64,000 bases of DNA from Rubritepida flocculans DSM 14296 (GTDB taxonomy: Bacteria; Pseudomonadota; Alphaproteobacteria; Acetobacterales; Acetobacteraceae). The notes beneath the pieces are model-generated. The model was not told the DNA's origin and made no database searches. It saw only the letters and a list, made by a program, of their open reading frames with translations. The stretch covers positions 106,268 to 170,267 of the forward strand of contig NZ_AUDH01000006.1 in assembly GCF_000425365.1 (NCBI RefSeq), given 5' to 3'. A program made the position numbers and the translations under genes. This document shows positions 9,834 to 26,100 of this stretch, one piece after another (the first letter of the stretch is position 1; each line of letters starts with the position of its first letter).

Positions 9834-11239
9834 CCCTCCTCCTCCTCCTCCTCGCCCGGCGCGATGGCGTCCACGCCGAGCAGCGCGGCCGACTGCTCGC
9901 CGGGCATGGCCTCCACCGTCCTGAGCTTGCGCGCGATGACGCGGGTGCGCTTCTGCGCCTCGCCCAGCGTGTTGGTCACCGTGCCCACCTGCTTCACCAC
10001 CTTGTCCAGCACGCCTTCCATCTTCGCCATCTCGGCCTTGGTGGCGGCCAGCAGGTCGCGCACCGCCTCGGCGTTCTTCGACAGCGCGAGGGTGACGTGG
10101 CCGAGCTGGATGGTGCGCAGCATGGCGGGCAGCAGCGAGGGCCCGGCGATGAACACGCGCGCCTTCTTGCCCACCTCGTCGATGAGGCCCGGGATGCGCG
10201 CCGCCTCGGCATAGAGCCCCTCGGTGGGGAGATACATCACCGCGAACTCGGTGGTGGCGGGCGGGTGGATGTATTTCTCGCGGATCTTCTGCGCCTCCGC
10301 GCGGATGCGGTTCTCGAGCGCGCGGCGCGCCTGCGCCTCGGCCTGCGCATCGCCCGCCTCATGCGCGGCGAGCAGGCGCTCGTAGTCCTCCACGGGGAAT
10401 TTCGCGTCCACCGGAAGGCGCACCTCCGCCCCGCCCGGCGCGGGCATGCGGATGGCGAACTCCACCGCCTCGTTGCTGCCCTCGCGCAGCCGCGCGTTCG
10501 TCTCGTAGCTGCCTTCGGGGAGGAAGTCGTCCAGCAGCGCCTTCACCTGCGCCTCGCCCCAGCCGCCGCGCGTCTTGACGTTGGAGAAGAGGCGCTTGAG
10601 GTCGCCGACCTGCGAGGCGACGGACTGCACATTGCCCATCATCGCCTGGATGGCGTTGAACTGGTCGATGACGCGGGTGAAGCTCTCGCTCATCTGCTTC
10701 TCGACGGCGGCGCCGAGCTGCTCGTTCACGCTGGCCTGGATGTCGGCGAGGCGCTTGTCGTTCGCCTCGCGCATCTCGCGCAGCTTCGCCTCCAGCTCCG
10801 CGCGGCTCTCGGCGGCCTTGCGGTCGATGAGATCGCGCGCGGCGGCCATCTCGGCCGCGATGGCGGTCTTCATGGCGGATTGCGCCTCGGCGAGCGCGCT
10901 GCGCACCTGCTCGACCATCAGGTTCATGCGCGCGAGCTTCTCGGCCACCTCGGCGCGCAGCGCCGCGGCCTCGTCCTTCTGCGCCTGGGCGGCGGCGCCC
11001 TGCACCTGCATCATCGCGCTGGTGAGCGCGGACATCTCGCGCGCCAGCACCGTCTCGGTGGCCGAGAGCGCGGCCTTCACCTCGCCCCCGAGCGCGGCGA
11101 GGCGCTCGCCCTGCCGCTCCTGCGCCGCCTGGAGCAGCGGGATGGCCGGATCGGCGCCCGGTTTGCGCGCAAGCAGCAGGAACAGCACCGCCAGTAGCAG
11201 CGCCAGCACCAGCACCAGAAGAACCACCTCGACCGCCAT
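9830..11239 (-). CDS. rmuC: DNA recombination protein RmuC
   Basis: A 469-residue RmuC homologue. It has one N-terminal membrane segment ([20 protein letters not shown]), then a long coiled coil to about residue 200, then the conserved RmuC nuclease-like core: [42 protein letters not shown]. RmuC proteins limit DNA inversions and rearrangements in E. coli. The acidic tail ends in GEEEEEEG. It is first in a two-gene message with the nucleoside transporter. Confidence 0.93.
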   Translation of the reverse strand: MAVEVVLLVLVLALLLAVLFLLLARKPGADPAIPLLQAAQERQGERLAALGGEVKAALSATETVLAREMSALTSAMMQVQGAAAQAQKDEAAALRAEVAEKLARMNLMVEQVRSALAEAQSAMKTAIAAEMAAARDLIDRKAAESRAELEAKLREMREANDKRLADIQASVNEQLGAAVEKQMSESFTRVIDQFNAIQAMMGNVQSVASQVGDLKRLFSNVKTRGGWGEAQVKALLDDFLPEGSYETNARLREGSNEAVEFAIRMPAPGGAEVRLPVDAKFPVEDYERLLAAHEAGDAQAEAQARRALENRIRAEAQKIREKYIHPPATTEFAVMYLPTEGLYAEAARIPGLIDEVGKKARVFIAGPSLLPAMLRTIQLGHVTLALSKNAEAVRDLLAATKAEMAKMEGVLDKVVKQVGTVTNTLGEAQKRTRVIARKLRTVEAMPGEQSAALLGVDAIAPGEEEEEEG

Positions 11240-11323
11240 CTTCCGCCCCCCGGCGTCCTCGCGCGGCGTCGCCGCGCGCGGATGAGCCCAGCCACCAGGA
11301 TGAAGCGCCCGGCCGGGCCCCCA

Positions 11324-11350
11324 CGAAGGTTTCGCGCAGCGAAACTTTCG
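11324..11350. terminator. inverted repeat between purH and rmuC
   Basis: CGAAGGTTTCG (11324-11334) and CGAAACTTTCG (11340-11350) form an 11-bp stem with one G-U pair and a 5-nt loop. It sits just past the purH stop and before rmuC, both leftward. No T-run follows, so this may be a weak terminator or simply a structured intergenic repeat. Confidence 0.4.
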
Positions 11351-11361
11351 CGGGGATCACA

Positions 11362-12939
<1,578 letters not shown>

Positions 12940-12941
12940 GG

Positions 12942-14051
12942 TCACAGTCCCAACAGGTCGAGCGTGCGGGCGAGCACGCGCTCCTCGGTGAAGCGGGCGC
13001 GCGCGCGCGCCAGCCCGGCACGCCCCATGCTCTGGCGCAGCGCCGCATCCGCGCACAGCCGCCCCAGCGCATCGGCGAGCGGCGCGGCCCGCATGGGCGG
13101 CACCAGCAGCCCTGTCTCGCCCGGCACCACCTGCTCGCGGCAGCCGCGGATGTCGGTCGCCACCACGGGCAGGCCGGTCAGCATGGCCTCGATGACGCTC
13201 ATCGGCAGCCCCTCGAAATGCGAGGGCAGGCAGAACAGGTCGGCGGCGGCGAGCAGGCGCGGCACGTCATGGCGGTAGCCCAGCGCGTGCAGGCGCGGGC
13301 CCATCGCGGCGGCGGCGCGGGCGAAATGCGGGGCCATGTCCTCGCCATGGTCGGAGGGCAGGCGCTCGCCCACCGCGATCAGATGGGCATCGGGCAGGCG
13401 GGCCATCGCCTCCAGCAGCTCCGGCCAGCCCTTGTGGCGCACCAGCCGCGCGGTGGCGATCACCACCGGCGCCTCCTCGGGGATGCCGAGCTCCGCCCGC
13501 ACCGCGGCGCGGGCCGCGGGATCGGGATGGAACAGCGCGGGGTCGCGGCCGTTGCCCACCGCCATGGCGCGGCGATGCACCCGGAGCCGGCGCGCATCCC
13601 GCGCCTCCTCCTCGCTGACGGTGAGGAACACGTCGGTCAGCCGCCCGCCGCACCACTCCACCCCGAGCGAAAGCGCGCGCCGCCACAGCGGGCCCGGCTG
13701 GTTGAACAGGAAACCGTGGCAGGTGTAGGCGATGCGCGGCACGCCCTCGAGCCGCGCCGCCAGCCGCGCCAGCGCGCCCGAGATGGGCATGTGCGCATGC
13801 ACCAGGTCGAAGCGTTCGGCGCGCAGCGCGGCGCGGATGGCCGAAAGCGCGGCGAGGTTCGCGCGCGGCGAGAGGCTGCGCGCCATCGGCACGGAGATGA
13901 CGCGGAAGCCCTCGGCCCGCGGCAGGTCGAGCAGCGGGCCCTCGGCGCACATGCCCACCACCTCGTGCCCGCGCGCGCGGGCGGCGCGCATCAGCGGCAG
14001 CAGGAAGTGCCGCAGCGAGAAATCCACGTTGGTGACCTCGAGGACGCGCAC
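12942..14051 (-). CDS. GT4-family glycosyltransferase
   Basis: A 369-residue GT-B glycosyltransferase. The N-terminal acceptor domain has [34 protein letters not shown] sequence; the C-terminal domain has [20 protein letters not shown] and the nucleotide-sugar EX7E motif in [20 protein letters not shown]. It probably transfers a sugar onto a lipid-linked or surface glycan. It lies 4 bp from the heparinase-family gene and 2 bp from purH. The pairing with a heparinase-like lyase suggests envelope polysaccharide metabolism; the sugar is unknown. Confidence 0.9.
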   Translation of the reverse strand: MRVLEVTNVDFSLRHFLLPLMRAARARGHEVVGMCAEGPLLDLPRAEGFRVISVPMARSLSPRANLAALSAIRAALRAERFDLVHAHMPISGALARLAARLEGVPRIAYTCHGFLFNQPGPLWRRALSLGVEWCGGRLTDVFLTVSEEEARDARRLRVHRRAMAVGNGRDPALFHPDPAARAAVRAELGIPEEAPVVIATARLVRHKGWPELLEAMARLPDAHLIAVGERLPSDHGEDMAPHFARAAAAMGPRLHALGYRHDVPRLLAAADLFCLPSHFEGLPMSVIEAMLTGLPVVATDIRGCREQVVPGETGLLVPPMRAAPLADALGRLCADAALRQSMGRAGLARARARFTEERVLARTLDLLGL

Positions 14052-14055
14052 GCCC

Positions 14056-15693
14056 TCAGGCGGCCGGCTTCGCGGGGCCGGGCGGCTCGGCCGCCGTCAC
14101 CCGCGTGATGGCCCACTGGATGCCCTCGTTCGCGGCCTCGGCGGTGAGCACGATCTGGCTGGTGCGCCGCGCCTCCGCCGCCATGTGGATGCTCTCCTCG
14201 AGCGAGATCGCCGCGCCGCGCGCGCGCAGCCGCCAGCCCTGGCCGCCGGGCAGGCGCATCAGCACCCCGCCCTCCTCCTCCTGGAGCAGCGCGTCCACCG
14301 AGGGGTGGAGGTGGAAGCGCACCACGCAGGGCGGGGACGCGCCGCCCTCGGTCTCGATCACGTCCTCGCCGCGCAGGTCGTCGCCGTTCTCGGAGAGGTA
14401 GAGACGCCGGCGATGCACCGCCCCATGGGTGCGGCGATAGCCGTCATGGCTCGCCTCCAGCCATTGCGCGCCCTGCGCCTCGAAGCGCTCGGCCTCCACG
14501 CGCTCGGGGCGGCGGCCCAGCCCCTCGGGGCGCAGCTCCGCGCTGTTCGTCTCGGCGAGGACGAGGGTGGAGTGCGCGGCGGTGGAGCGCAGAGCCATGC
14601 ACCAGCCCTCCTCCGCCGCCGGGGCCGCGCCGCAGTTCACGATCAGCCTGTCCCGCCCCACCGACATCTCGAAGGAGAGCGCGCCGGCATGCGCGAAGCG
14701 GTCGGCCCCGCGCGGCGCGCCGGTCGCGGGGTCCGGCGCGCGGCCGGGCGGCGGGGCGCCGCAATCGGCGATGACGAGGGTGCGGCTCGCCGCCAGGCGG
14801 TGGAAGCCCGTCTCCTGCAGCAGCAGCGGCGCGCGGCCCTTGGCCTGGCCCTGGGTGAGCGCGAGGTCCACGCTCGCCGCCGCCTCCTCGCGCGTGCCGT
14901 TGAACAGCGCGAGCGTGCCGTCGCCATGGCGGAACAGGCGCAGCGCCTGGCCCGCGCGCTCGATGACGGTGGCGAGCTGCGGCGGGGCGAGCACCCCGCT
15001 GCCGTTGAGCAGGTTGCGCAGTTCCACCAGATCCTGGAAGGCGAGGAGCTGCACGGCCGGGCTGCGCTCCACATGCCCGCCATCGGGGTGGAACTGCCGC
15101 TCCAGCTCGGCCGGGAGGAACTTGAGCGCGCGGACCATCCACGCCTCCTCGCCCAGCGCGATGGCGGCGGCGATGGCGCCCTTGAGCACCACCAGCGCAC
15201 CGCGATGCGCCGCCTCGTCGGGCACGTTCGCGGCGACGAGCCGGCCATCCTGCACGAGGCGCTGCATCAGCGCGCGGCGGAACCCCTCATCGGCGCTGGC
15301 GGCGAGGAAATCCCAGTGGCCGAGCCAGGCGGAGATGCGCGCGGCCGCCACCTCGGGCAGGCTGGCCAGCGGCTCAGCCGCGCCGGCGGCCAGCCATTCC
15401 TCCGTGATGTCGCGCGCCTCGACGCGCGCGGCGTCGGTGCCCAGCATGCGCAGGTCGCGCAGCCAGGCGAAGCCGTGCAGGGCCTGGCGCCAGGGCAGGG
15501 GCCCCGCCTCCGGCCCCCAGCCGGTCAGGCTGCGCGCGCTGCCCATCACCTCGAACTCGCCGCGCAGCAGCCGCGCGCCGCGCTGCGCGTCCCCGGGCCA
15601 GAGATCGCGGAAGGCGCGGGCCGGCGCCTCGGGCACGCGCACGGGGCGGATGCGGGAGAGGAGGCGGCGCGCGCCGCGGAAGATGTCCGCCAT
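14056..15693 (-). CDS. heparinase II/III family protein
   Basis: A 545-residue protein. The N-terminal half is an alpha-toroid-like region (RALMQRLVQDGRL...WMVRALKFLPAELERQFHPDGGHVERSP), followed by the beta-sandwich heparinase II/III region (STAAHSTLVLAETNSAELR; HDGYRRTHGAVHRRRLYLS). The HPDGGHVERSPA segment and the two His motifs are what I expect of the polysaccharide lyase family. No signal peptide is visible. MADIFRGARR at 15693 was chosen; the upstream frame extension runs through rpe. It overlaps the rpe stop by one base. Confidence 0.88.
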   Translation of the reverse strand: MADIFRGARRLLSRIRPVRVPEAPARAFRDLWPGDAQRGARLLRGEFEVMGSARSLTGWGPEAGPLPWRQALHGFAWLRDLRMLGTDAARVEARDITEEWLAAGAAEPLASLPEVAAARISAWLGHWDFLAASADEGFRRALMQRLVQDGRLVAANVPDEAAHRGALVVLKGAIAAAIALGEEAWMVRALKFLPAELERQFHPDGGHVERSPAVQLLAFQDLVELRNLLNGSGVLAPPQLATVIERAGQALRLFRHGDGTLALFNGTREEAAASVDLALTQGQAKGRAPLLLQETGFHRLAASRTLVIADCGAPPPGRAPDPATGAPRGADRFAHAGALSFEMSVGRDRLIVNCGAAPAAEEGWCMALRSTAAHSTLVLAETNSAELRPEGLGRRPERVEAERFEAQGAQWLEASHDGYRRTHGAVHRRRLYLSENGDDLRGEDVIETEGGASPPCVVRFHLHPSVDALLQEEEGGVLMRLPGGQGWRLRARGAAISLEESIHMAAEARRTSQIVLTAEAANEGIQWAITRVTAAEPPGPAKPAA

Positions 15694-16367
15694 CAGCCGC
15701 CCCCGCGCAGCGCGACGATGGCCGCGGCGTAGTCCGGCGCGCCGAACACCGCGGTGCCCGCCACCAGCACATCGGCCCCGGCCGCGATGCAGGCGGGCGC
15801 GGTCTCGGCCGTCACGCCGCCATCCACCTCCAGCGCGATCTCCCGCCCGCTCGCCGCGATCATGCGGCGCAGCGCGGCGATCTTGGGAAGCTGCGAGGCG
15901 AGGAAGGACTGCCCGCCGAAGCCCGGGTTCACCGTCATGACCAGGATGAGGTCCACGAGGTCCAGCACATGCTCGACCGCCGAGACGGGCGTGGCCGGGT
16001 TCAGCACCACCCCGGCCTGGCAGCCGAGCGCGCGGATGCTCTGCAGGCTGCGGTGCAGGTGCGGCCCCGCCTCCGGGTGCAGGCTGATGACGCGCGCCCC
16101 CGCCTCGGCGAAGGCGGCGAGGTAGGGATCGGCCGGGGCGATCATCAGATGCACGTCGAAGGGCAACGCGCAATGCGCCCGCAGCCCCTTCACCAGCCCC
16201 GGGCCGAAGCTGATGTTGGGCACGAAATGCCCGTCCATGATGTCGAGGTGCAGCCAGTCCGCGCCGGCGCGCTCCACCGCGCGCACCTCCTCGCCGAGGC
16301 GCGCGACATCGGCGGCGAGCAGCGAGGGAGCGATGCGGACCCGACTCATGCCATCCCTGTTTTCCAT
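15693..16367 (-). CDS. rpe: ribulose-phosphate 3-epimerase
   Basis: A 224-residue TIM-barrel epimerase interconverting ribulose-5-phosphate and xylulose-5-phosphate. Key segments: APSLLAADVARLGEE, the metal-binding HLDIMDGHFVPNISFGP, VHLMI, VMTVNPGFGGQSF, and EVDGGVTAETA with the catalytic Asp. The first ATG is at 16367; MSRVRIAPSLL at 16349 is an equally plausible start. It is first in the leftward operon with the heparinase, glycosyltransferase and purH. Confidence 0.96.
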   Translation of the reverse strand: MENRDGMSRVRIAPSLLAADVARLGEEVRAVERAGADWLHLDIMDGHFVPNISFGPGLVKGLRAHCALPFDVHLMIAPADPYLAAFAEAGARVISLHPEAGPHLHRSLQSIRALGCQAGVVLNPATPVSAVEHVLDLVDLILVMTVNPGFGGQSFLASQLPKIAALRRMIAASGREIALEVDGGVTAETAPACIAAGADVLVAGTAVFGAPDYAAAIVALRGGG

Positions 16368-16489
16368 GGCCCCCCGCGGGGCCCATCGGGGTTAGCCCAT
16401 CCCCGGGGGCTTGAAAACCTCGCGCCGCGCCGTTGCCTCCAGCCCGTGCCGCGCCCAGTCTGCGCCCGCCCGAGCCCCGGAGAGACGCC

Positions 16490-17604
16490 ATGACCGAGCC
16501 CGCCCGCGAGGCCCTCGCCTTCCTCGTTCCCGCCCGCCATCCGGGCGATGCGGCGGCCGTGGCCGCGCTGTTCGACCAGGGCGCGCTGCGGCCGGAGGAG
16601 GTGGTGGCGATCCTGGGCAAGACCGAGGGCAATGGCTGCGTGAACGACTTCACCCGCGCCTATGCGGTGGAGGCGCTGGCGGCGATGCTCGCCACGCGGC
16701 TCGGCCTCGCGCCCGAGGCGGTGCTGGCGCGCGTGGCCATGGTGATGTCGGGCGGCACGGAGGGCGGGCTCTCGCCGCATTTCCTCGTGCTCGGCGTGCG
16801 GCAGGGGGCGGCGGAGGCGATGCCGGGCCCCGCGCTCGCGCTCGGCGTGGCCTTCACGCCCGAGTTCCGCCCGGAGGAGCTGGGCCGCATGGCGCAGGTG
16901 GAGGCCACCGCCGAGGCGGTGCGGCGCGCCATGCGCGAGGCCGCCATCGCCCGCGCCGAGGATGTCCACTACGTCCAGGTCAAATGCCCTCTGCTGACGA
17001 GCGAGCGCATGGCCGAGGCGCGCGCGCGCGGCGCCCTCTGCGCGACGGAGGACACCTACGCCTCCATGGGCCTCTCGCGCGGGGCCTCGGCGCTCGGCAT
17101 CGCGCTGGCGCTGGGCGAGGTTCCGGCGGCGGCGCTCTCGGACGCGGCGGTGGGGCGGGACTGGTCGCTCTTCTCTGCCCGCGCGAGCTGCTCGGCCGGG
17201 GTGGAGCTGACGCGCAACGAGATCGTGGTGCTGGGCAACAGCCCGGCCTGGCGCGGGGCGCTCGCCATCGCGCATGACGTGATGCAGGACGCGATCGACC
17301 TGCCCGCGGTGCAGCGCGCGCTGGCGGCGGCCGGCCTCGCGGCGGGCGGCGGCCAGCTCCCCGAGGCGGAGGCCGCGCGCCTCGTCGCGCTGCTGTGCAA
17401 GGCCGAGCCCAGCAGCACGGGCCGCATCCGCGGCCGCCGCCACATCATGTGGGACGACAGCGACATCAACGCCACGCGGCATGCGCGCGCCCTGGTGGGC
17501 GGGGTGGTCGCGGCCGCGACGGGGAGGACGGATCTCTTCGTCTCCGGCGGCGCGGAGCACCAGGGGCCGGACGGCGGCGGGCCCGTGGCGGTGATCGCGC
17601 GGCG

Positions 17605-17617
<13 letters not shown>
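16490..17617 (+). CDS. ring-opening amidohydrolase, cyanuric acid amidohydrolase/barbiturase family
   Basis: A 375-residue AtzD/TrzD-type protein. The family has three similar domains, each giving a Lys and a Ser. Here they appear as ILGKTEGNG with [15 protein letters not shown] with SARASCSAG, and [14 protein letters not shown] with [15 protein letters not shown]. Family members hydrolyse cyanuric acid or barbiturate; which ring is used here cannot be told. The ATG at 16490 gives the family N-terminus; the open frame begins 57 bp earlier. It is divergent from rpe, and its last 13 bp overlap the end of a convergent amidohydrolase gene. Confidence 0.93.
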
Positions 17618-22107
<4,490 letters not shown>

Positions 22108-22117
22108 GCCCGCCGCG

Positions 22118-23248
22118 TCAGACCCGCATCGGCATCAGCACGTAGAGCGCAGCGTCGTCGCCTGCGTCCTGCACCACGGTGGGCGCGCTGCCGTCGGAGA
22201 AGCGGAAGCGCAGCATGTCGCCCACCTGGTCGGTGATGTCGGCCAGGTAGCGCGCCTGGAAGCCGATCTCGATGGGCGCGGCGGCGTAGCTCACCACGTC
22301 CTCGTCCAGCTCCTCCTGCGCCTGGCCCGTCTCGGCGGAGGAGGCGGTGAGCAGCAGGTGGTTGCGGTCGAGCGAGAGCTTCACCGGGCGCGACCGTTCG
22401 GAGGAGATGGAGGCGACGCGCCCCACAGCCTCGGCGAAGGGCTGCTTGGCCACCTCCAGCACCTTGTCGTTGCCGCGCGGGATCACGCGCTCGTAGTCGG
22501 GGAAGGTGCCGTCGATGAGCTTGGAGGTGAGGGTGACGGGCCCGATGCGGAAGCTGATCTTGGTGTCGGAGAGGCGGATTTCGATCTCGTCGCGCGTCTC
22601 CTCGGCGAGCTTGCGCAGCTCGTTCACCGTCTTGCGCGGGATGATGACGCCGGGCATCGCGCCCGCGCCCTCGGGCAGCTCCTCCTCGACGCGCGCGAGG
22701 CGGTGGCCGTCGGTCGCGGCGGCGCGCAGCACCTTGCGGCCCTCGCTCTCGGCCACATGGAGGTAGATGCCGTTGAGGTAGTAGCGCGTCTCCTCCGTCG
22801 AGATGGCGAAGCGCGTGCGGTCGATCATGCCGCGCAGCTTCGCCGCCTCCAGCTTGAAGGCGTGCGGCAGGGCGCCCTCGGTCATGGAGGGGAAATCCTC
22901 CACCGGCAGCACCTGCAGCGTGGTGTTGAACTTGCCCGCGCGCAGCTTGAGCGGCGCGTCGCCCCCCGTGTGGTCGAGCTCGATCACCGCGCCGTCGGGC
23001 AGCTTGCGCACGATCTCGTAGAGGGTGGCGGCGGGGGCGGTGGTGCGGCCGGGCCGGGCCACCTGCACGCCGGGCACTTCCTCGACCACCGCGATCTCCA
23101 TGTCCGTCGCGGTCAGGCGGAGCACGCCCTCCTTCGTCGCGTCCAGCAGGATGTTGGAGAGGATGGGGATGGTGTTGCGGCGCTCCACCACGGACTGGGT
23201 GTGGCCGAGGGCCTTGAGCAGGATGGCGCGCTCGACGCTGAACTTCAT
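22118..23248 (-). CDS. dnaN: DNA polymerase III subunit beta (sliding clamp)
   Basis: A 376-residue beta clamp. It begins MKFSVERAILLKALGHTQSV. Clamp-fold landmarks include TIPILSNILLDA, LPVEDFPSM, FAISTEETRYYLNGIYLH, ATDGHRLARVE and the C-terminal ALYVLMPMRV. It heads the leftward dnaN-recF-gyrB cluster. dnaA is not adjacent; a rightward deacetylase gene is divergent across a 139-bp gap, which must hold the dnaN promoter. I see no strong promoter match there. Confidence 0.98.
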   Translation of the reverse strand: MKFSVERAILLKALGHTQSVVERRNTIPILSNILLDATKEGVLRLTATDMEIAVVEEVPGVQVARPGRTTAPAATLYEIVRKLPDGAVIELDHTGGDAPLKLRAGKFNTTLQVLPVEDFPSMTEGALPHAFKLEAAKLRGMIDRTRFAISTEETRYYLNGIYLHVAESEGRKVLRAAATDGHRLARVEEELPEGAGAMPGVIIPRKTVNELRKLAEETRDEIEIRLSDTKISFRIGPVTLTSKLIDGTFPDYERVIPRGNDKVLEVAKQPFAEAVGRVASISSERSRPVKLSLDRNHLLLTASSAETGQAQEELDEDVVSYAAAPIEIGFQARYLADITDQVGDMLRFRFSDGSAPTVVQDAGDDAALYVLMPMRV

Positions 23249-23387
23249 CTCCCGAACCCCTTCCCGCCTCTGCCGGGTCGAATCGCCGCCCGTTGGGCCT
23301 GCTTCCCTAGCATCGCGGCGCGGCAGGGCAAAGCGCCCGCGCCCCCCCGGCGTTCCCAGCCCGGCCCCTCCGGCCTAGAAGGGGGCG

Positions 23388-24041
23388 GTGCAGCCCATCT
23401 GCCTCAGCTTCGACAACGGCCCCGAGCCCGAAGCCACGCCCCTGGTGCTGGAGGTGCTGGCCCGCCGCGGCCTCTCCGCCAGCTTCTTCGTGATCGGCGA
23501 GAAGCTGCGCGACCCCGCCCGCCGGGCGCTGGCCGAACGCGCCCTGGCCGAGGGCCACCGCATCGGCAACCACACCCTCACCCATGGCGCGCCGCTCGGC
23601 CTGCGCCCGCCGGTCGAGGCGGTGCAGGAGATCGCGGCGGCCGAGGCGCTTCTCGGCCACTTGAACCGGGAGCGCCTGTTCCGCCCCAATGGCGGCGGCG
23701 GCGCGCTGGGGCCGCATCTGCTGCGCCGCTCAGCCCTCGCCCATCTGATGGCCGAGCGCTACACGGTGGTGCTGTGGAACGCCGTCCCGCGCGACTGGGA
23801 CGACCCGGAGGGCTGGCCCGCCCGCGCCCTCGCCCTCTGCCGGGCCGCCACCTCCCCCGTGCTGCTGGTGCTGCACGACCTGCGCGCCGACGCCATGCGG
23901 CATCTCGACCGGGTGCTCGGCGCCCTGGCCGAGGAGGGCGCGGCCTTCACGCCGGAGTTCCCGGACTCGTGCCTCGCCTTGCGCGAGGGCCGGCTGCTGT
24001 GCGATCCGGGGAATATATCCAGGAAGGATGACGCGCCATGA
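23388..24041 (+). CDS. NodB-type polysaccharide deacetylase family protein
   Basis: A 217-residue carbohydrate esterase 4-like domain. Motif 1 reads LSFDNGPEPEATP, where most members have TFDDGP, so the first Asp is kept and the second (a metal ligand) is Asn. Motif 2 is GNHTLTHGAPLG with the H-x3-H metal ligands. Motif 3 is FRPNGGGGALG. VLVLHDLR occupies the position of the last His. No signal peptide is seen. It starts with GTG and ends overlapping the Bug receptor gene by ATGA. It may be an active variant or a non-catalytic binder. Confidence 0.85.
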   Translation: MQPICLSFDNGPEPEATPLVLEVLARRGLSASFFVIGEKLRDPARRALAERALAEGHRIGNHTLTHGAPLGLRPPVEAVQEIAAAEALLGHLNRERLFRPNGGGGALGPHLLRRSALAHLMAERYTVVLWNAVPRDWDDPEGWPARALALCRAATSPVLLVLHDLRADAMRHLDRVLGALAEEGAAFTPEFPDSCLALREGRLLCDPGNISRKDDAP

Positions 24042-25012
24042 ACCGCCGCACCGCCCTTGCCGCAGGCCTCGCGCTGCCCGCGCTCGCCGCCGGGCGCGAG
24101 GCCCGCGCCCAGACCTGGCCCGACCGCCCGATCCGCCTCGTCGTGCCCTTCGCGGCCGGCACCAGCACCGACATCATCGGCCGGATGATCGCGGGGCAGA
24201 TCTCCCGCGCCCTCAACGGCCACACGGTGGTGGTGGACAACCGGGCCGGGGCGGGCGGCACCATCGGCTCGCAGTTCGTGGCGCAGTCGCCGCCGGACGG
24301 GCACACGCTGCTGCTCGGCACCATCGGCACCCATGCGGTGAACCCGCACCTGATGCCGGGTCTCGCCTACAACCCGCTGCGCGACTTCACGCCGCTCTTC
24401 CTGCACTCGAAGACGGCGCTGCTGCTGGTGGTGCGCCCGCAGCTCGGGCCGCGCGACATGGCGCAGTTCGTGGCGCTGGCGCGCGCGCGGCCGCTTTCGG
24501 TCGGCACCTCGGGCACCGGCACGGCGGGGCATCTCAACCACGCCGTGATGAGCGAGGCGACGGGCGTCGCCACCACCCACGTCCCCTACCGGGACGGCGC
24601 GCGCGCCATGACGGACGCGCTGAACGGCACGCTCGACGCCATGTTCTACCACACGCAGTTCGTGCGCGCGCAGATCGAGGCGGGCCAGCTCATCGGCCTC
24701 GGCATCACGGGCGCGCGGCGCAGCCCGCTGCTGCCCCAGGTGCCGACCTTCGCCGAGCAGGGGCTGCCCGCCATCAACGCCGAGGGCTGGTGGGCGCTGT
24801 TCGGCCCGGCCAACCTGCCCGCGCCCATCGCGCAGCGCCTCGCCGACATCTTCGCCGCCTCGCTGACCGAGGCCGAGACGCGCACGACGCTGGAGCGCAA
24901 CGGCGTCGAAGCCCTGGGCGGCGGGCCCGAGGCGCTGGCCCGCTTCATGCGCGAGGAGCTGGAGCGCTGGGGCGCGGTGATCCGCCGCGCGGGCATCACC
25001 GCGGATTCGTGA
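24038..25012 (+). CDS. Bug/TctC family tripartite tricarboxylate-type extracytoplasmic receptor
   Basis: A 324-residue periplasmic binding protein. It has a signal sequence MNRRTALAAGLALPALAAGREARAQ (cut after AQ) and then the family start TWPDRPIRLVVPFAAGTSTDIIGR. DNRAGAGGTIGSQFVAQSPPDG and the late QVPTFAEQGLP are standard Bug landmarks. Such proteins bind carboxylates and many act without a linked TctAB transporter; none is encoded here. It is translationally coupled to the deacetylase gene. Confidence 0.93.
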   Translation: MNRRTALAAGLALPALAAGREARAQTWPDRPIRLVVPFAAGTSTDIIGRMIAGQISRALNGHTVVVDNRAGAGGTIGSQFVAQSPPDGHTLLLGTIGTHAVNPHLMPGLAYNPLRDFTPLFLHSKTALLLVVRPQLGPRDMAQFVALARARPLSVGTSGTGTAGHLNHAVMSEATGVATTHVPYRDGARAMTDALNGTLDAMFYHTQFVRAQIEAGQLIGLGITGARRSPLLPQVPTFAEQGLPAINAEGWWALFGPANLPAPIAQRLADIFAASLTEAETRTTLERNGVEALGGGPEALARFMREELERWGAVIRRAGITADS

Positions 25013-25068
25013 GGCGCGCCGCGCGGCCGCCGATTCCGGCGCGGCCGCGCAGCCTCTAGGAAGGGCGC

Positions 25069-26022
25069 ATGGACGCGACCACGCCCCCCGCCGGGCGGCT
25101 TCTGCCCGGCATCCTGCACGCGGTGGGCGGCACGCCCGCCGTGCTGCTGCCCCGCCTCTCGGCCGAGGCCGGCGCGCGCCTCGCCCTCAAGCTCGAATTC
25201 CTCAACCCGGGCGGCAGCGTGAAGGACCGCATCGGCCTCGCCATGGTCGAGGACGCCGAGGCGCGCGGCGAGATCGCCCCCGGCCGGTCGGTCATCGTCG
25301 AGCCCACCTCGGGCAACACCGGCATCGCGCTGGCCTGGGTGGCGGCGGCCAAGGGCTATCGTCTGATCGTGGTGATGCCCGACGGCGCCTCCCTGGAACG
25401 GCGCAAGATGATGCGCCACCTGGGCGCGGAGCTGGAGCTGACGCCGGCCAAGCGCGGCATGGCCGGCGCCATCCAGCGCGCGGAGGAGATCGTGGCGCGC
25501 ACGCCGCACGCCTGGATGGCGCGGCAGTTCGACAACCCCGCCAACCCCGCCATCCACGCCCGCACCACCGCCGAGGAGATCTGGCGCGACACCGCGGGCG
25601 CGGTGGACGCGGTGGTGGGCGGCATCGGCACCGGCGGCACGCTGACGGGCGTGGCCCGCACGCTGAAGCCGCGCCGGCCGGGGCTTCTCGTGCTGGGGGT
25701 GGAGCCGGCCGAATCCGCCGTGCTGAACGGCGATGAGCCGGGGCCGCACCGCATCCAGGGCATCGGCGCGGGCTTCCGCCCCGCGGTGCTCGACCTCGCC
25801 GCCCTCGACGGGGTGGAGCGGGTGGCCGAGCGCGAGGCCTTCGCCGCGGCGCGCGAGGCGGCGCGCGCCGAGGGCATCGCGGTCGGCATCTCCACCGGCG
25901 CGGTGCTGGTGGCGATGCGCAGGCTTGCCGCCCGGCCGGGCATGGCGGGCAGGCTGATCCTGGGCATCGCCGCCTCCGGCGCCGAGCGCTACCTCTCCAC
26001 CGAGCTTTTCGAGGGGCTGTAG
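25069..26022 (+). CDS. cysteine synthase family PLP enzyme
   Basis: A 317-residue fold-type II PLP enzyme. The Schiff-base lysine is in LNPGGSVKDRIG, the substrate loop in PTSGNTGIALAW, the phosphate cup in GGIGTGGTLTG, and the pyridine-N serine region in GISTGAVLVAM. This fits O-acetylserine sulfhydrylase (CysK/CysM); cystathionine beta-synthase-like specificity cannot be excluded. It is a single gene with a 56-bp gap from the receptor gene and a 78-bp gap to ftsK. Confidence 0.93.
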   Translation: MDATTPPAGRLLPGILHAVGGTPAVLLPRLSAEAGARLALKLEFLNPGGSVKDRIGLAMVEDAEARGEIAPGRSVIVEPTSGNTGIALAWVAAAKGYRLIVVMPDGASLERRKMMRHLGAELELTPAKRGMAGAIQRAEEIVARTPHAWMARQFDNPANPAIHARTTAEEIWRDTAGAVDAVVGGIGTGGTLTGVARTLKPRRPGLLVLGVEPAESAVLNGDEPGPHRIQGIGAGFRPAVLDLAALDGVERVAEREAFAAAREAARAEGIAVGISTGAVLVAMRRLAARPGMAGRLILGIAASGAERYLSTELFEGL

Positions 26023-26100
26023 CGGCGCGGGGGCGGGGCTGGTATGCTCCGCCCTCCCCCCGGCTGTCCCGAACCTCCCCCCGAACGAGGTCCGACCGCC

